Shown: positions 45,618 through 58,530, counted from the first letter of the stretch. The stretch is DNA of 64,000 nt from Tilletiaria anomala UBC 951 (GCF_000711695.1 NW_013547021.1:310001-374000); one strand, 5' to 3'. Notes: generated from the letters alone by a model not told the origin. Numbers and translations are program-made.

Positions 45618-48169
45618 GGTTGCTGCTGATGCGGCTATTCCAGACGTGCAAGGGAGATGAAGAGCTCCGGGCCACAACGCAAAGGAGCCCTTGATTCACG
45701 ACGACTCTCGTTCAGAGGTGTGGCCTGGAAGAGTGCCGAAGAGAATCAAGAAGCGAGGTGAATGGCACCAGCGTAAGGTTTGCTTTCAAAGGAGAGAGCG
45801 TGACGACCGGCGGATGGATGAGAAAGGGCTGTGCCCCTTTGATGGGTAGTATGTGACAAATGCGGACGATTGTGCACCTTTGTCCGTGTTCCACACACAG
45901 GAAACAAATGAAGGGGTGTGCGGGACCGTTCTGGAATAAGTATGCAAGAAGGAGAGGCTTGTGGAATTCCAAGTCACGTTCTTGCTGTCCTTGTAATAGA
46001 GGTGCAAATGTTGCGACCGTTGGTGTGTGGTGTGGGGGAGCAAGTGTCGAAACACAAACACGGCGGGCGGTGTGGTGCGCTCGCGCGTGAGATAGAAGAC
46101 GGCGAGGGAAAACAAAAGAGCGCGGGTAGGTCGAGAGACGGAGCCCGAGGGGGCAGGAGAGGCTGAGAGGATGGAGAGCGGGTGTGGTAATGGCGGATGG
46201 TTGGACGGATAGCTGGAGAGGATGGGAGGGAGGTGATGAAGCGAAGGTGCTGGAAACAGGAGACAACAGCAAGGTGAGCGTACTGAAGACTTGGTCAGGA
46301 GCGTCAGGAGGCGGCGGCTGCTCAGGGCTGCTGGGTGAGCGGGTTACGCGCTCTTGTGCCTCCCTCACATCGCTGGCTGCTGGACGGCAGGTGTGGCTGC
46401 GCTTCTGCTTCAGACACTAATCTAGCGCCAGCCCCGAATATTGGCAATCCTGCAGGTGTATGGGAAAGTGCCCACAGTCTGCAAGCAGCGCAAAATATAC
46501 AGCAAATACCAAGCAAGGCTGGGACGCCAAGAGGCTTTCGCTGCGCCCGCCAGCCCACGCAGGATCCAAATTCACGGGATTCAACGCGCTCTTCAACCGA
46601 ACTTCCAACACATTTCCTTGACAATTCGATGATCATGGGCGAGTCGCACCCAGTAGAGCTGCTGTAGCTGAGGCAAACTCGGGCAAAAAGTCACGAACCT
46701 GCATCTGATAGTCTCCCCCTGGGCGCTCTGCAAACATATTCTTCGCTGCTCCACCGAGCCAAGACATGAAGCCCAGATCACCCCCCAGTGCCGCTTTCCG
46801 CCGCTCAAAGCAAGGGAGCTCTCTCTTTCGTTGATCATCTTATGGTCTTCACATAACCCTATCATGCAGTCTCGCATATCAGCTTCACACAACCTTCGCA
46901 TCATGCATACGGTGCACTTGGTCTGCACCGCGATCTGCAGTCGGGTCTCTCCCATCCCCGCTACAGCATGAATGTCACAATGAACGCATCGCGATGTTCT
47001 CCACCCTTGTTATGCGCTATGAGGGCCAAGCTCGCGCCATGCTTTCGTGGATACAAGTGACATGAAACTTCGGGCGTCGTGCTCAAGACACGCTCTTTCG
47101 CACGGCCTCGGCCTTTGGAGCTTTGAACTGAAGTGTGCCCATTGGAAGATGCGATGAGTGTGCTGAGACAGATTGTCAAGTCAAGCCCTTGCGGATTGGC
47201 ACCAGACAACAGACGTTCCTTCATCCACAGGGCCAATATACGCACAGCCTGCCTACTGGTAGGCATGCTGTGTATTCAACAGCCGCATGCAGTTACCTGC
47301 AGCAGTCAATCTCATAGAGGACGACGCACATGCTAGAAGATGCAGGGGAAATGGCTCGTGGCCCTACATGGGAGCGTGTAGAGGGCAGGACGGGCCCTGG
47401 GATGTGTGATTGAATGTGTAGAACGAGTGTTGCCAGTATATCCTGTCCCTGCGCGCTCGTCAACCTGCTAGCGTGTTCGGGTTCACCCTCGTTCCCGCAT
47501 TCCACCAGCTTCCTTCCCAGCGCTTCACAGACTTTGTGTTGAACGCGGAAGCTAGGTTCCTATATCGGGTGTGTCGGCCAGGTCTAAGTCGAATACCTGG
47601 TGGCTCCACTTCCATGTACCTGGCTCGCAGCCTCATGCTTCTGCCTCATTGTATGTAGAACTGTACCACTGTTGTACCATGCACATATATCTTCATACTT
47701 GCATCGTCCTCATGTCATTCATCAGCTGGAAGCCTCGGGGATCGTGGAGAGCAGACTGAGTACAATGAGTGGAGAGTCATAAGAAGTGGCAATGAGAAAT
47801 AATTGGTCTCGGGATTCGAAGTGTCATTTTGGATTGGTGACCTAAAGCGTTTGGGCTCGGAAGACACTGGTCCCTTGGTATAGAGTAGTACCTACGGCAC
47901 ACGAACCCTAATCACTCCGGGTTGGCGTTTGCTGCTTGTTCTATCTGGTTCAGACTAATCTGCAGCGCTGCTCAAACCGATGCCAAGTATAACCTAATGA
48001 TTACAGGCCTTCGTCAACTTTTGATGTTCTGGTAACACAACTCTGTTCACAGCTTCGGCTTGGCAAACCTCTGACGCTTGCAAACACAAGGTCTTCGAGG
48101 CGGCTGTTCATCACGTTCCAAATCACGCTCTCCACACACCTGCCGACCGCTGTCGCTGCCACTACTAAA
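45618..48169. other. Intergenic region between expansin-like gene and RCF1
   Basis: About 2.55 kb between divergent genes. Frames of 60-218 codons exist but overlap and show no domain or exon chain. The 45900-46300 part is strongly purine-biased (GGAGAGGATGGGAGG-like) on the plus strand, a probable long 5' regulatory or UTR stretch of the minus-strand expansin-like gene. I see no RNA gene. Confidence 0.4.
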
Positions 48170-48927
48170 ATGGCGTCACCCGTGACCTTTCCGAAGGAGA
48201 AGCTGAGCGTGGCACAGGTTGAGCTGCTCGACCTTCCTGCCCCCGAATCTTCGCGAGACAAGTTCTGGCGCAAGATGAAGGACCAGCCGCTGGTCCCGAT
48301 AGGTGAGCGTATCCCTCCCCTGTCGTTGGCCGATTTTGCAGCATGCGGACGTCGAGGGCTTGTGCTGACGAATACCCATTTTCGCGCGCAAAAGGCTCCC
48401 TATTAACTTGTGGCGCACTCATCGCGGCATCGAATCACCTGCGCAAGGGCAACCGCGATCAGTTCCAGCGCGCCCTGCGTTGGCGTGTCGGCTTGCAAGG
48501 CTTGACCGTCGTTGCGGCAGTCGCAGGCTCTCTCTACTACGGTGCAGCCGCAGGGCCATCTTCCACCTCCTCACCCTCATCAACAAAATTATGCCCTTCC
48601 GCATCAGATGCTCCCGCGCCCAGCACAAGTATGAGCACGGGCGCAAGTACCAGTGATACGCTCAGTAGTATCACCACCGTTCCCGGGCGGCCAGCAACGA
48701 CGTTGCAAGCGAGCAGGGCAGCAGAGCGCCGGGAAGAAGATCGAGCGTTGCTGGCCGAGCGCATCAGGGAGGCCATACAGAAGGAAGAGACGACGAAGGA
48801 ACGAGAGGAGATCAGTAGACAACTTGCAGCGGAAGCGGGCGCAAAGCCAAGGCCAAAGATTGGGCAAGATACACGATGGAATTGGACAAGTCGCGGCGCA
48901 TCAGCATCACCGGCACCTTCATCGTAG
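48170..48927 (+). CDS. RCF1: Respiratory supercomplex factor 1 (HIG1 domain)
   Basis: Inner mitochondrial membrane protein that links complexes III and IV and helps cytochrome c oxidase assembly. Two exons (48170-48302 and 48395-48927; 92-nt intron) give 221 aa. The HIG1 domain spans residues 28-100: DKFWRKMKDQPLVPIGSLLT, then GALIAASNHLRKGNRDQFQR and LRWRVGLQGLTVVAAVAGSLYY, two membrane helices joined by the conserved loop containing the QRxxRxRVxxQ motif (here QFQRALRWRVGLQ). The intron splits PI|GS within the domain. The C-terminal part has a Ser/Thr-rich linker and a charged helix (AAERREEDRALLAERIREA), the usual Rcf1 tail. The last 20 residues (TRWNWTSRGASASPAPSS) look less natural and a further intron near 48870 is possible. 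Confidence 0.9.
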
Positions 48928-49092
48928 CTGCTAGCCCAGCTCTCGAGGCAAGCGCTGCAACAACAGGGAATACATTACAACCTAACATGGCCCAGTCCAT
49001 GTGCCAGCATTGCGACAGAAGTGGAGAACCAAAGACGGCACAAAAATGCTTCGTGCCCTGGATGCGTACGATCTTTCGACCCCTCATTGCTG

Positions 49093-50732
49093 CTACTGCG
49101 GAAGCTGCTGGAAGACCTTGACATACGTCACATTCCAAACCGCATTCGCGAAATTCTCGCCCTTCATGACTCTCCCTGCGCAGGTTCCTGGACAGCCACT
49201 GGAGGCATATACGCCGCCGGCCCACTCGCCACAGATTGTGATATCGAAGATCCAGTTGATCTGCAAGCAGACCATGGAGTCAATCGCGAATTGTCAGCCT
49301 GCGGACCGACGTGGGGACAAGTGCGGCAATTTTGCACGTCTCCATACCTTGTAAAAGTAGTCCTTGAACGTGCATGTCCCGCTCTTGTACTGCGCCGATG
49401 GCTTGAGGCCCTGCTCGATCCAGCGATCCGGGTCTGGCTGGCCCGCCTTGACGTCGTCTGGGATACGGTTCCTGTTGAAGAACCAGATCGTCACACCGGT
49501 CGAGTCGAAGCGCGTAGCAAATACCCCGCCGTTGGCCGCATTGAGCGCGCTGCCGTACGAGGCACCGTGCACGTTGGCGTCCTTGATCGCACACCCAGCA
49601 TTCTGATGCGCAAGCGCGTAGCAGTTCGTGGACAGCTGCTTGCCGCTAAAGTCTGAGTTTGGGTCCAGCGTACAGCCTTGCGAGGTGTGCAGGGTGTACT
49701 GGTTGACCTTGCCGTCGTTGACGCCTTCGATGATGTCACTGATGTTGTCGAGAGAGACACCACGTCAGCTCGCAATTTCGAATTACCCGCACGAGGTGCC
49801 AACATACATTTCACCACCATTTGGCCAATCCGGTCCATTTCCCCAGAAGGCTGGCCAGATAGAACAGCCAAAGGGCATGGCGTTCACGTCTCTGCAGTAG
49901 AGCATGTGAGGCGTGAGCGCGCATTGAGTAGTAGCTCTTCGAACCGTCAATACTGGGACCTACAGAATCACCAGTCCTTCGTCATACGTCTTCTTCGAGT
50001 GAATGCGCACGGACGGCCGCCCAACACCTTTTTCCAGATCGGTCCAGCTGTCCGCGCGCATGATGGCGTTGCCGCCCGCGTCGACGTACGCCAGCCCTTT
50101 TGAAATTGCGCTTTCCCGGTCCTGGTAGGCTGATTGAGGGTGAATGAAGTTACGGTTCAGCGCCTGAGCATTGCTGCGCATGTCGAGGCCCACCCACCGA
50201 CGATGCCATGAGTCGGGTCTGAATAGGACCAAAAGTTCCAGCCGCTGAAAAATGTCTTGCCTTGGTGCTTCGTTACGAGCTTCCACCCGCTGTTCGACGA
50301 AGGCGGTCCACCGCTACTGCTATCGCTCCCTGAGCCACTGCCAGAGGCACTGCCACTTCCAATACTGCTGCCATCAGCAGCATCACTTGAGCTTCCATCG
50401 CTTCCGCTCTGCCCGCCTCCTTTGTGATGCTTCTTGCAGGTACGACGCTGTGGGTAAAGGTCGCCGGCATGGCGTCTGAGGGAGGGTGTCCAGACCGTGT
50501 GATTAGCGCTGCTACTACCTGCGATCTCTTCGTCTTCATTGCGAGAAAGCACCAACGGCGCCGCGCCTTGAGCAGCGGCAAAGATGTCGACCGCAGGGTC
50601 CGACACGGGATTCCAGGCGAGTGCTGCTTGCGAAGGGGAGTGTGAGTTCCGTGCGTTAGCCTGAGCGTGGCCTTGGGATGTGACAACCACGGAGAGGAGC
50701 AGCGATGCAAGAAGGAGTGGTGAGACGGGCAT
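49093..50732 (-). CDS. Secreted glycoside hydrolase family 16 beta-glucanase
   Basis: Endo-1,3(4)-beta-glucanase type. Five exons (50732-50198, 50129-49964, 49891-49808, 49738-49348, 49260-49093; introns 68, 72, 69 and 87 nt) give 447 aa. A signal peptide MPVSPLLLASLLLSVVVTSQGHA and a Ser/Gly-rich linker of 130 residues precede the catalytic domain: GKTFFSGWNFWSYSDPTHGI, GLAYVDAGGNAIMRADSW, RPSVRIHSKKTYDEGL, MPFGCSIWPAFWGNG and WPNGGEIDIIEGVND with the nucleophile and acid/base Glu (E-I-D-I-I-E, formed across a splice site). GVTIWFFNRNRIPDDV and FDITICGEWAGG complete it. The first intron was chosen as 68 nt (GTGGGT..CAATCAG), because the nearer acceptor would make an impossible 34-nt intron and the chosen join restores DPTHGIVAYQD. 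The gene is head-to-head with acid trehalase, 1.8 kb apart, and convergent with RCF1. Confidence 0.9.
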
Positions 50733-52551
50733 ATCTGCCCTCTTGCGAAGCTGCTTGTGGCCGCTGGCAGCAAAATGCCTTTGTTCGAGCGAACGAGGGC
50801 TGCCAAAGGACGGCAAGATCTAGCTCCAAAGTGTGAGTGATTGCTATATGCATGAGAGAATGCCCATATGCGACGACAATGTTTCAGGAATCATCGCCAC
50901 GATGCGATGGTAGTGATTCGTATTCACTGTTCTTCACCATTGCCACACAAAAGAGACGAGGATGGGCCATTCAAGCCAGCTCGCTTTCAACATCTCATCG
51001 CGCCAAGGAAAACTGCGCGTGCCGTGTTGGGCCGAGGGCATCGAAAGATCTGGGGCTGGAGCTTTGCAGTCATCATCGGGCCATCATCCAACGAAACCAG
51101 ACATGAGCCGTGTGGGACTGAATATGACGGGGTGTTTGAGGTCTACAGTCCCGCGCCCCCAACGGTCTTACAACGGCCGAGCAGCGGGGCTGGCGCGCAC
51201 AAGGAGTTCCGCGGTTTCGCCCATCATCGCCCATCGTTGCACCATCGGACAGAGCGTTTTAAGACGGGGTCCGCCATGACCTCTCACAGCCACATGCCGA
51301 GCAGGATGCGAAGGGGCTGCACACCTCGGTAGGATGCCAATGGACGTGGTAGGTCTGCTGTAGGTGAAGTACATGATGACGCCGAATATGTGTTGGACCG
51401 CCAACTCCATGTAATCCCACTCGTCAATGACCACACCCTTTGTAAATACAGACACTCGGAACTCGGAACTCGGGTTACTGATGACCTTCCTGCGCTTAGT
51501 CTCTCCTCTTTTTATTTTTTTTGGAAGCGATGGCGATACATTGCATTGTCGCTGGAGACCAATACTTTTCTTCACCATGTACTCACTATGTAACAGCCGC
51601 TGCGGTCTGCTAGGCCCTGACCTGCGCGTCCCTAGCCCTACTGTGTCTCGAGACAAACAGCTGGTATGTATGTAAGCTATGTAGGTAGTCAAAAGCGGAC
51701 GACGTTGCTCGTGTCTGGAATCGATCAGAGTTTGGCTTGGGCTTGGCCGCTTTGCGACTCATACCCAGAAGCAGAGGTATTAGGAAAAAGGAAAAGCTGG
51801 GAGGAATTGAGCTCACCGTATCCGACAACCGCAGGCACAACACAATCCGCGCCGACTTTCCACTGAGCAAGAGGCGAGCCAGCACCGGCCAGCAGGTGAG
51901 GCAGGATGAGGCTGGTGACTTATGTTGGTTGGCCTGCGGAGTGCGGGCGCGCCGCTTGAGCGTCCGTCAGTGTCTGCTTGAGATTCGGATGCTTTCTGCA
52001 GAGAGAATACGCTAACGCCGCCGAGAGGGCAAGCATGAGAAGCAAGACCTTTCGGTTTCGCAACAGGCCATAGTGACATCGAGAGTGTGATATTGACTGG
52101 ACAGGAGGAGGGGAGAGGGTGTGGGGTTAGGAGCCGCAGAGAGTTCGGGCACTACGCAGGAGCCTGAAACAGGTGTTGCTATGATTCCGTGTTCCTGGTT
52201 GATGTGAGATGGGGTTTCTTAACGGCCAGCCTGCCCTTCCCCAGTCCGCATGGCGCACAGTCGATCAGTGCCTATCTCCGTCGCCAGATCGGCCGGCGTC
52301 AAGATTTGCCAGTGATCGCATCTCCCCGCTCGCAACACAGCCCTCGCAGGCTAGATGAAGCAGTACTTATACAATGCCACCTCCACAGCCTGCTGCCTTG
52401 CACAATCCACCAACGCCACGCTCGCCCTTCCCCGAGAGTCGGGCTGACGGATATATTCTCTGCGCTACCTGCTCCTTTTCATCATCCTCGCCGCAGCCCC
52501 TGGGTCACAGCTTCATCCTTTTCCCCCTTGCCTTGCCTTGCTTCCCGCGCC
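50733..52551. promoter_or_regulatory. Divergent region between GH16 glucanase and acid trehalase
   Basis: About 1.8 kb separating two divergent genes for secreted carbohydrate-active enzymes, so both promoters lie here. A TATATT stretch (52450-52455) is about 100 bp upstream of the trehalase start. Frames in between (for example 50868-51332 plus, 51168-51692 minus) have no domains. No specific regulator site is claimed. Confidence 0.45.
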
Positions 52552-55500
52552 ATGCGCCCTGCCACGACTGCTGCTGCCTTGCTGACGGCGGCCGCCGGAG
52601 GCCTTCTTGCCAACGCCTCTCCAATCGATGTAGATGCCTTGCTCCTCAGCCGTCACATCGAGCGGTCCCTCTCGAGCCGTCAAGACGCCCTGGACAGCGT
52701 CAATGCGACTACAAGCTCGGGCACCGCTCCTGCTGCGAACGCCCCGATGGACGTATTCAACTACATTCTTACCACCAATACGCACAACACCAGCACCGAC
52801 GCCTTTCAGCCCCAGCCATACGTCGCGAATGGATATATTGGAGCTCGCCTTCCCATTGCCGGTGTCGGCTACCAGGTCTTCCAGCCGACGCTGAACAATG
52901 CCACTTTCCACAATGGAACCCAAGGCTGGCCTCTCTTCACGGGTCGACAGACGGGGACCACCGTCGCTGGCTTCTATGCGCAGGTTTCCAACGAAGACGT
53001 ACCAGGTACAAACTACGTCATCCCCGGTGGCCAACAGGTGATTTCCCTCCTGCCCGCCTGGGCTTCCCTTTTCGTCTCGGTGCCCTCTGGACAGGACTAT
53101 GCGACCTACTCCTCCGCCTCGGAACCCACCACGATCTCTAACTACTCGCAATCCATGTCGATTCGCGACGGCCTCGTATCGACAAACTTGACCTGGACGG
53201 GTGCCGGCAGCGGGAATGAAAGCAGCGGTCTGCGGCTGAGTTACACGGCGTACGCTCACCGTGCGCGTCCCAACGTCGGCGTGTTGCGTCTGGACGTGTC
53301 CGGGCTGCAGCCCAACGCGTCGGTCGTCATCACCGATGCCTTGGACGGTAGTGCGGCCCGTCGGGTGATGAATGAAACGTCCGGCGTCGAAGGTTCCGCG
53401 AATCAGATCATCTTCAGCTCGGTGCAGCCGGTCGGTGTTCCCAACGTCACTGCTTGGGTGTTCTCTGCCTTTGACATCCTAGCCAGCGGAAATTCGAGCG
53501 ACTCAACGGCGAACACGCAGGTGCTGGCGAAAGTCACTATGCCAGCTAACGTCGCTTCGCTCCTCGGAAGCAACACATCCACGATCGCGCAGTCCTTTAC
53601 CGTCGCAGCGAGCTCTAACGGAACGGTCAGCGTCGTTAAGTACGTCGGCATCGCCTCCTCCGACGCATACACGCCCAATGAGCGGGTGCAGGCACTGAAC
53701 GCATCCGTCGTAGCTCGGCAAGCCGGCTGGGACGCGCTGCTGACGGAGCACACGGCCGAGTGGGAGACCATCTGGTCGGAGGGGGGGGATGTGCAGGTCA
53801 ATAACACGCGCAATGACGCGGTGCTCAACGCGCTACAGGCGACGACGCGGGCCTCGCTCTTCCACATCCTTGCCAACGTCCGCCGCGGCTCGGAGCCGAC
53901 GGGCCTCGGCGACAACTCGATCGCCCCCGCCGGCCTGACCAGTGACAGCTACGCCGGCGGCATTTTCTGGGACGCAGAAACTTGGATGTATCCATCGCTA
54001 CTCAGCCTGTTCCCCAGCTTTGCGGAGAGCATCAACAACTATCGCCACAGGCTCTTTGGCGCTGCAACGCTCAATGCACAGCAGTATAACCGCTCTGGGC
54101 TCCTGTACCCCTGGGTGTCATTCCGTTACGGTAACTGCACCGGTATTGGGTGAGTCGAAGCCTCGTTGTCGGCACGGTGCGGACAAATGCATGGCTAACG
54201 AAAGCACACATCCGCGTGTCGGTTCAGGCCCTGCTTCGATTAGTGAGTACTTGAAGTTGCGTGAGGTTCTTGTCGCGAGCTCAAGGGCTTACCGATTGCG
54301 CCCGATGGACAGTGAGTACCACCTGAACAACGACATCGCTCTCGCCCAATGGCAATACTACCAAGCGACTGCTAACAAGACCTTCTTGCAAGAAGAGGCA
54401 TGGCCCATCATGAAGTCCGTCAGCGACTTTTGGGCTTCGCAAGTCGTCAAGAACGCCGATGGGACGTACACCACGCTCAACGAGACTGACCCCGATGAGT
54501 ACGCGAACCAAGTCAACAATGGTCTGTGTTCTTTTGCTCGGGCAAACATGTGATCTCGGGAGCTCTCTTCGCTGACCCTTTGTGTCCTGTCATAGCGGCC
54601 TTCACTAACGCGGGCATCAGCAAGGTGCTCAGCGACACAATCGAGGCAGCCAGTATCCTGGGCTACCAGGACCAGGTGTCTGCGAACTGGTCCGACATCC
54701 TGGCCAACATCACGATCTTGAAGACGAAAGACACTGGGAACCCGATCACATTGGAGTTCGAAGGCTACAACGCTTCACTGGCCGTCAAGCAAGCCGACGT
54801 CGTCCTGCTGACTTACCCGCTCGAGTACGCCGGGCAGGCCGACCCTCTCGCCGATCTAACCTTTTACAGCACCGCCACGTCTCCCAACGGACCCGGTATG
54901 ACCTATTCCGTCTTTTCCATCGACTCTGCGCAGCTCGCGCAGAGCGGCTGCGAGAGCTTCACGTACCTGCGCTCCAGCTCCGAACCGTATGCGCGCGATC
55001 CGTTCCTGCAGTTCAGCGAGCAGACCAGTGATATCTACTCGCAGAACGGCGGCACCAACCCTGCATACACCTTCCTGACGGGTGAGCGAAATAAAGCAGG
55101 GTTCTAACAGCAGCCGCAAATCGTAGCTAAGCACCCTTGTCTCTCGATGATATTCCTTCCCTTTACACCACAGGCCATGGTGGGTACCTTCAAACTTGGA
55201 CACACGGCTTCACTGGGTACCGCACGCATACAGATCGCTTCTACCTCGACCCTAGTCTACCGCCGCAGCTTGCAGATGGCGTCACAGTGGCGGGCATGCA
55301 GTTTCAGGGCAACACTTTTGACGTGGCTCTCGGCGGGAGCGAAACGATCATCACCCTTCGCGCAGGACGTGGTTCCGCCAAGATCGAGATTGCTCCCGCG
55401 AATAAAGCGGCAGGTAATTAGTGAGTGAGACAGTTGTGCAGGGCCTGGAATCTTCAGCAGATGCGCGACCACTGACCCTTGCCTGCTCGCTTAGCACGCT

Positions 55501-56020
55501 CGAACAAGGCCAGAGCATAAGCGTCCCGACGCGACGCGTAGACCTGGCGGCACCCGCCTACGCCGGCAATGTGGCACAATGCAAGACGGCGTCTAGCAAC
55601 GTCTCATGGGTTCCGGGCAGCTACGACATTGCCGCCATCGACGGGAGTAATGCGACATTCTGGCAGCCGAATACCGCCAGCGCGTCGGCGCTGACGATCG
55701 ACCTCGGCACGTCACAGAATATTTCGCGGTTGCACATCAATTGGGGCAAAAACCCCGCGACTTCATTGTACGTGCTTACGGGCGAGGACGCGAGCGCGCT
55801 GACGCCCGTTGTCAATGCCACGCAAGTGCAGATCAGTGCACCGTACGACGTTGTGCAGGCGGCCGTCGTCGCGATCAATGCCGGCAACACGAGCGACGTC
55901 CCGCTGGCACAGGCCACCACGGCGCGCTACGTCCAGCTCGTCATCGAAGGCGCCATGATGCCCAACGCGGAGTTCGGCCATGGTGCCACGGTTGCCGAGG
56001 TGAATGTTATTTCATCTTAA
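52552..56020 (+). CDS. ATH1: Acid trehalase, glycoside hydrolase family 65
   Basis: Hydrolyses trehalose to two glucoses outside the cell or in the vacuole. Six exons (52552-54149, 54228-54242, 54313-54521, 54596-55081, 55174-55420, 55495-56020; introns 70-92 nt) give 1026 aa, close to Aspergillus TreA and yeast Ath1. Signal peptide: MRPATTAAALLTAAAGGLLA. N-terminal GH65 domain: NGYIGARLPIAG, ATFHNGTQGWPLFTGRQTGT. Catalytic barrel: GGIFWDAETWMYPSLLSLFP, LLYPWVSFRYGNCTGIG, then the 15-nt exon 2 encoding PCFDY, which joins to EYHLNNDIALAQWQYY, a motif resembling the catalytic DEYH of GH65 phosphorylases. The C-terminal region holds a beta-sandwich (TFWQPNTASASALTIDLG) of the discoidin-like type. 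Many N-x-S/T sites agree with secretion. One donor (GTCTGT at 54522) is weak, but the frame and family demand it. Confidence 0.93.
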
Positions 56021-56130
56021 TGCCTTTCTCTTTGTGCCTCTGTAATAAGCTGTGCTTGGCTCAACAAGTAAGGCCGCAAGGCGAACGTGGTGTATCTATA
56101 ATACAATTTAACGCGCCTAAACTGGATTCC

Positions 56131-57977
56131 TCAACCGCCTGTTAGCAATTCCTCGGGCGCGACAGGCCGATGGCGAACGCTGATGCTATCGCCGACATTG
56201 AGCTCACCGTACACCTCCCGCGCCGCATTTTCCCCTTGCTCGCCGGATGGCAGTGGCAGAGGCACAGCGTACAAACCAAAGCAGGCCATTTTGCGGCCGG
56301 ACAACTTCTTGTCCTTTGCGTGACTGCGCGCGATGAGCTTGAGCGGCATACCGGCGCGGTCGAATTCGCCCGTCACCGGATCGAGCGTCGTGATCGTACA
56401 GCGCTCGCAGTACGTGACGAGGTTGATGTGCGCTGTAACCGTGTCCTCGTCGGCACCACTTCCGCGATCGCCATTGTTACAAGAGTTCAGATCTTTCATC
56501 TGATCGTAAGGGTGCAACCACATGGTTTCCCATTGCTCTTCGACGAAAGGTGGCAGCGCCGCCCCCGCAGCCGACCCTGATGCCGACTTTGTAGGAGAAG
56601 AAGCGATGACAACGTTAGGCCTAAAGCGAAGGATGGACAATGGGTCGCCGTTGTGTCGCTTGAACTCAAGCTCCGCGGGGGTTGCTGTGATGGCCGCTTC
56701 CCAAGCGGCCGCTTCCCCCGATTTGCCTGCCAAGGTCGCCGGCGTGTCTAAAAGCGGCCGCGAGTACAAATGAGCAACCTTTTCGAGTCCTGCAAAGGGA
56801 CGGCCGCCGCGGCCGTCTGTTTGAAGATTACTACCCTGAACCTGCGACTCTTTCGTCAGTGCCGCAATTGCATCTTGGAGCTGTGACTGTACATATGCCA
56901 TGCTGAAAAACGTAATGGTAAAGAGTACCGACATGTCAGTAATGCTCACGAGGCAGGATGAATGCAGGAGGCACACCTCTCGACACTGGTCACCAAAAGA
57001 GGATATTCATCTTGGAACTCGACGCCTTTCCCCGGTCCGCTCTTGTTCACATACGCTCCTCTTTCCAGAGCTAACGACCATCGATCTACTTTGTTGCCCT
57101 CTGAGGCATCCTTAGCAGATACTGAACCAGAGGCAGAGCCGGCAGAGCTACGGGGAAGGTACCAAGGCCACGCAGGTCTTTGCGCACCGGGTGCATGCCT
57201 GTCGAAGTACACAAGTTTAACCTCATAGCCGAGGAAGCGCGACATCCATTGGGATGGTTCGAGTTGCGTCTCGGATGAGGCTGAAGCGACGACGCGACCC
57301 TGTACAGGATCACCGTACATGTCTAGCTGGTCGATCTTGGGCCATGCGCGTAGCATCTCATCGGTCGGACGAGCAGGCGTGCTGGCGCACAATTGTTCAT
57401 TCATCCTTGTGGCCAAACTTGCATCGTGCGCGAGAGCGTAGGGAGAGATCGCCAACCGCAGTATCTCTCCATCTGCACCTGCATTATCTGCATTCGCGTC
57501 GGCCGCGGCTCCTGTCGAGAGAGAGGGTTGTATAAGAGCCAGACGAGGCTCAGTCTTGAGCGTAATCTTCTCCCAGTCGCCCGCGACGCCAGTGACGTGG
57601 TCCTGCGTGTTCTGTTTGCGCCTGAGAAAACACCATCGTCTGTCCAGCTCGAAGCCCTTGTACGTCAGCGGCAGGTGTGAGCACTTGATCGGTGCGCATG
57701 ATTTGACTGGGTAGAGAAAGAGCGAGTGTACGCGTGCGACATTCTTCTCTATTGGCGCCAAAGAGACTTTGCAAGAGGTTGTCGTTTTGGACCTGCGAGC
57801 GACGCCTGCGGAGACGTACTGGGCCACGCCGAGGAGGAGGACGAGGGCGAGGACGAAGAGCTGAATGCCGAGGGTTCGGCGTTCGTTCAGCGTCAGCGCG
57901 AGCTCTGCGCGGCCGTCTCTGGGAGACGTGTTGAGCAAAGAAGCAATCAAACCAGAGAAGTATCGTCGCAGTGCCAT
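56131..57977 (-). CDS. MOSC-domain protein (mARC-like molybdenum enzyme)
   Basis: Two exons (57977-56977 and 56902-56131; 74-nt intron) give 590 aa. A membrane anchor LGIQLFVLALVLLLGVAQYV near residues 36-56 is followed by the MOSC N-terminal beta-barrel (VHSLFLYPVKSCAPIKC, GFELDRRWCFLR) and the MOSC domain (FQDEYPLLVTSVE, LSILRFRPNVVI, LVTYCERCTITTLDP, GMPLKLIARSH, CFGLYAVPL, GDSISVRHR). This is the layout of mitochondrial amidoxime-reducing component and YiiM-like proteins, where a Cys in the MOSC domain binds molybdenum cofactor; CERC is the likely site. An N-terminal anchor would fit outer-mitochondrial or ER attachment. A loop of about 50 residues rich in Ser/Gly/Ala (SSPTKSASGSAAGAALP) is unusual. 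The 3' end lies 110 bp from that of acid trehalase. Confidence 0.85.
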
Positions 57978-58530
57978 CGTTGAGACTTGGTATGCTCAAA
58001 GAGGTCTGTGAGGCGGCTCTCTGGGTATTGCGCCCCTTTGTTGGCTTGCGAAGTTGGGGAACAGATGTGAGTTGGCGGAGCAGCAGCGGTGCGGCGGTTA
58101 CCGAACAAACCGCCTCTCCTCGACTCACTGGCGGTCTCGCGTATGTGTACAAGCGCAGCGGTTTAGGCGCTCAGCCGACCCTGGAGATTATGCACGACAA
58201 TCTCTCACCTGAATTCGGACCCGCTGAGCCTTCAACGTTGCAGACCATTGTCTATTTTCTTTCTTTTATCGGCGCGCAAGTAGTCACACAGGAAAAAAAG
58301 AAAGAAACGCGAAGATTAGCAGACATGCCACGGGCGCACACTACCGAGACAAAGTGAAACATCCTCTTATCGCTTCCTCTTATCCTTTTCTCTACCATCT
58401 TCTCGACACTCCGAACTTCCTCCGTCCTTCGTTATCAAGTCATGGATCCTCGTCTTCGTGCCCGCAGCGGATAGCTGAGTCTGGACTAGTCTGGATGGCG
58501 CCTAACGCACCGCTCCCATTGACGACCGCT

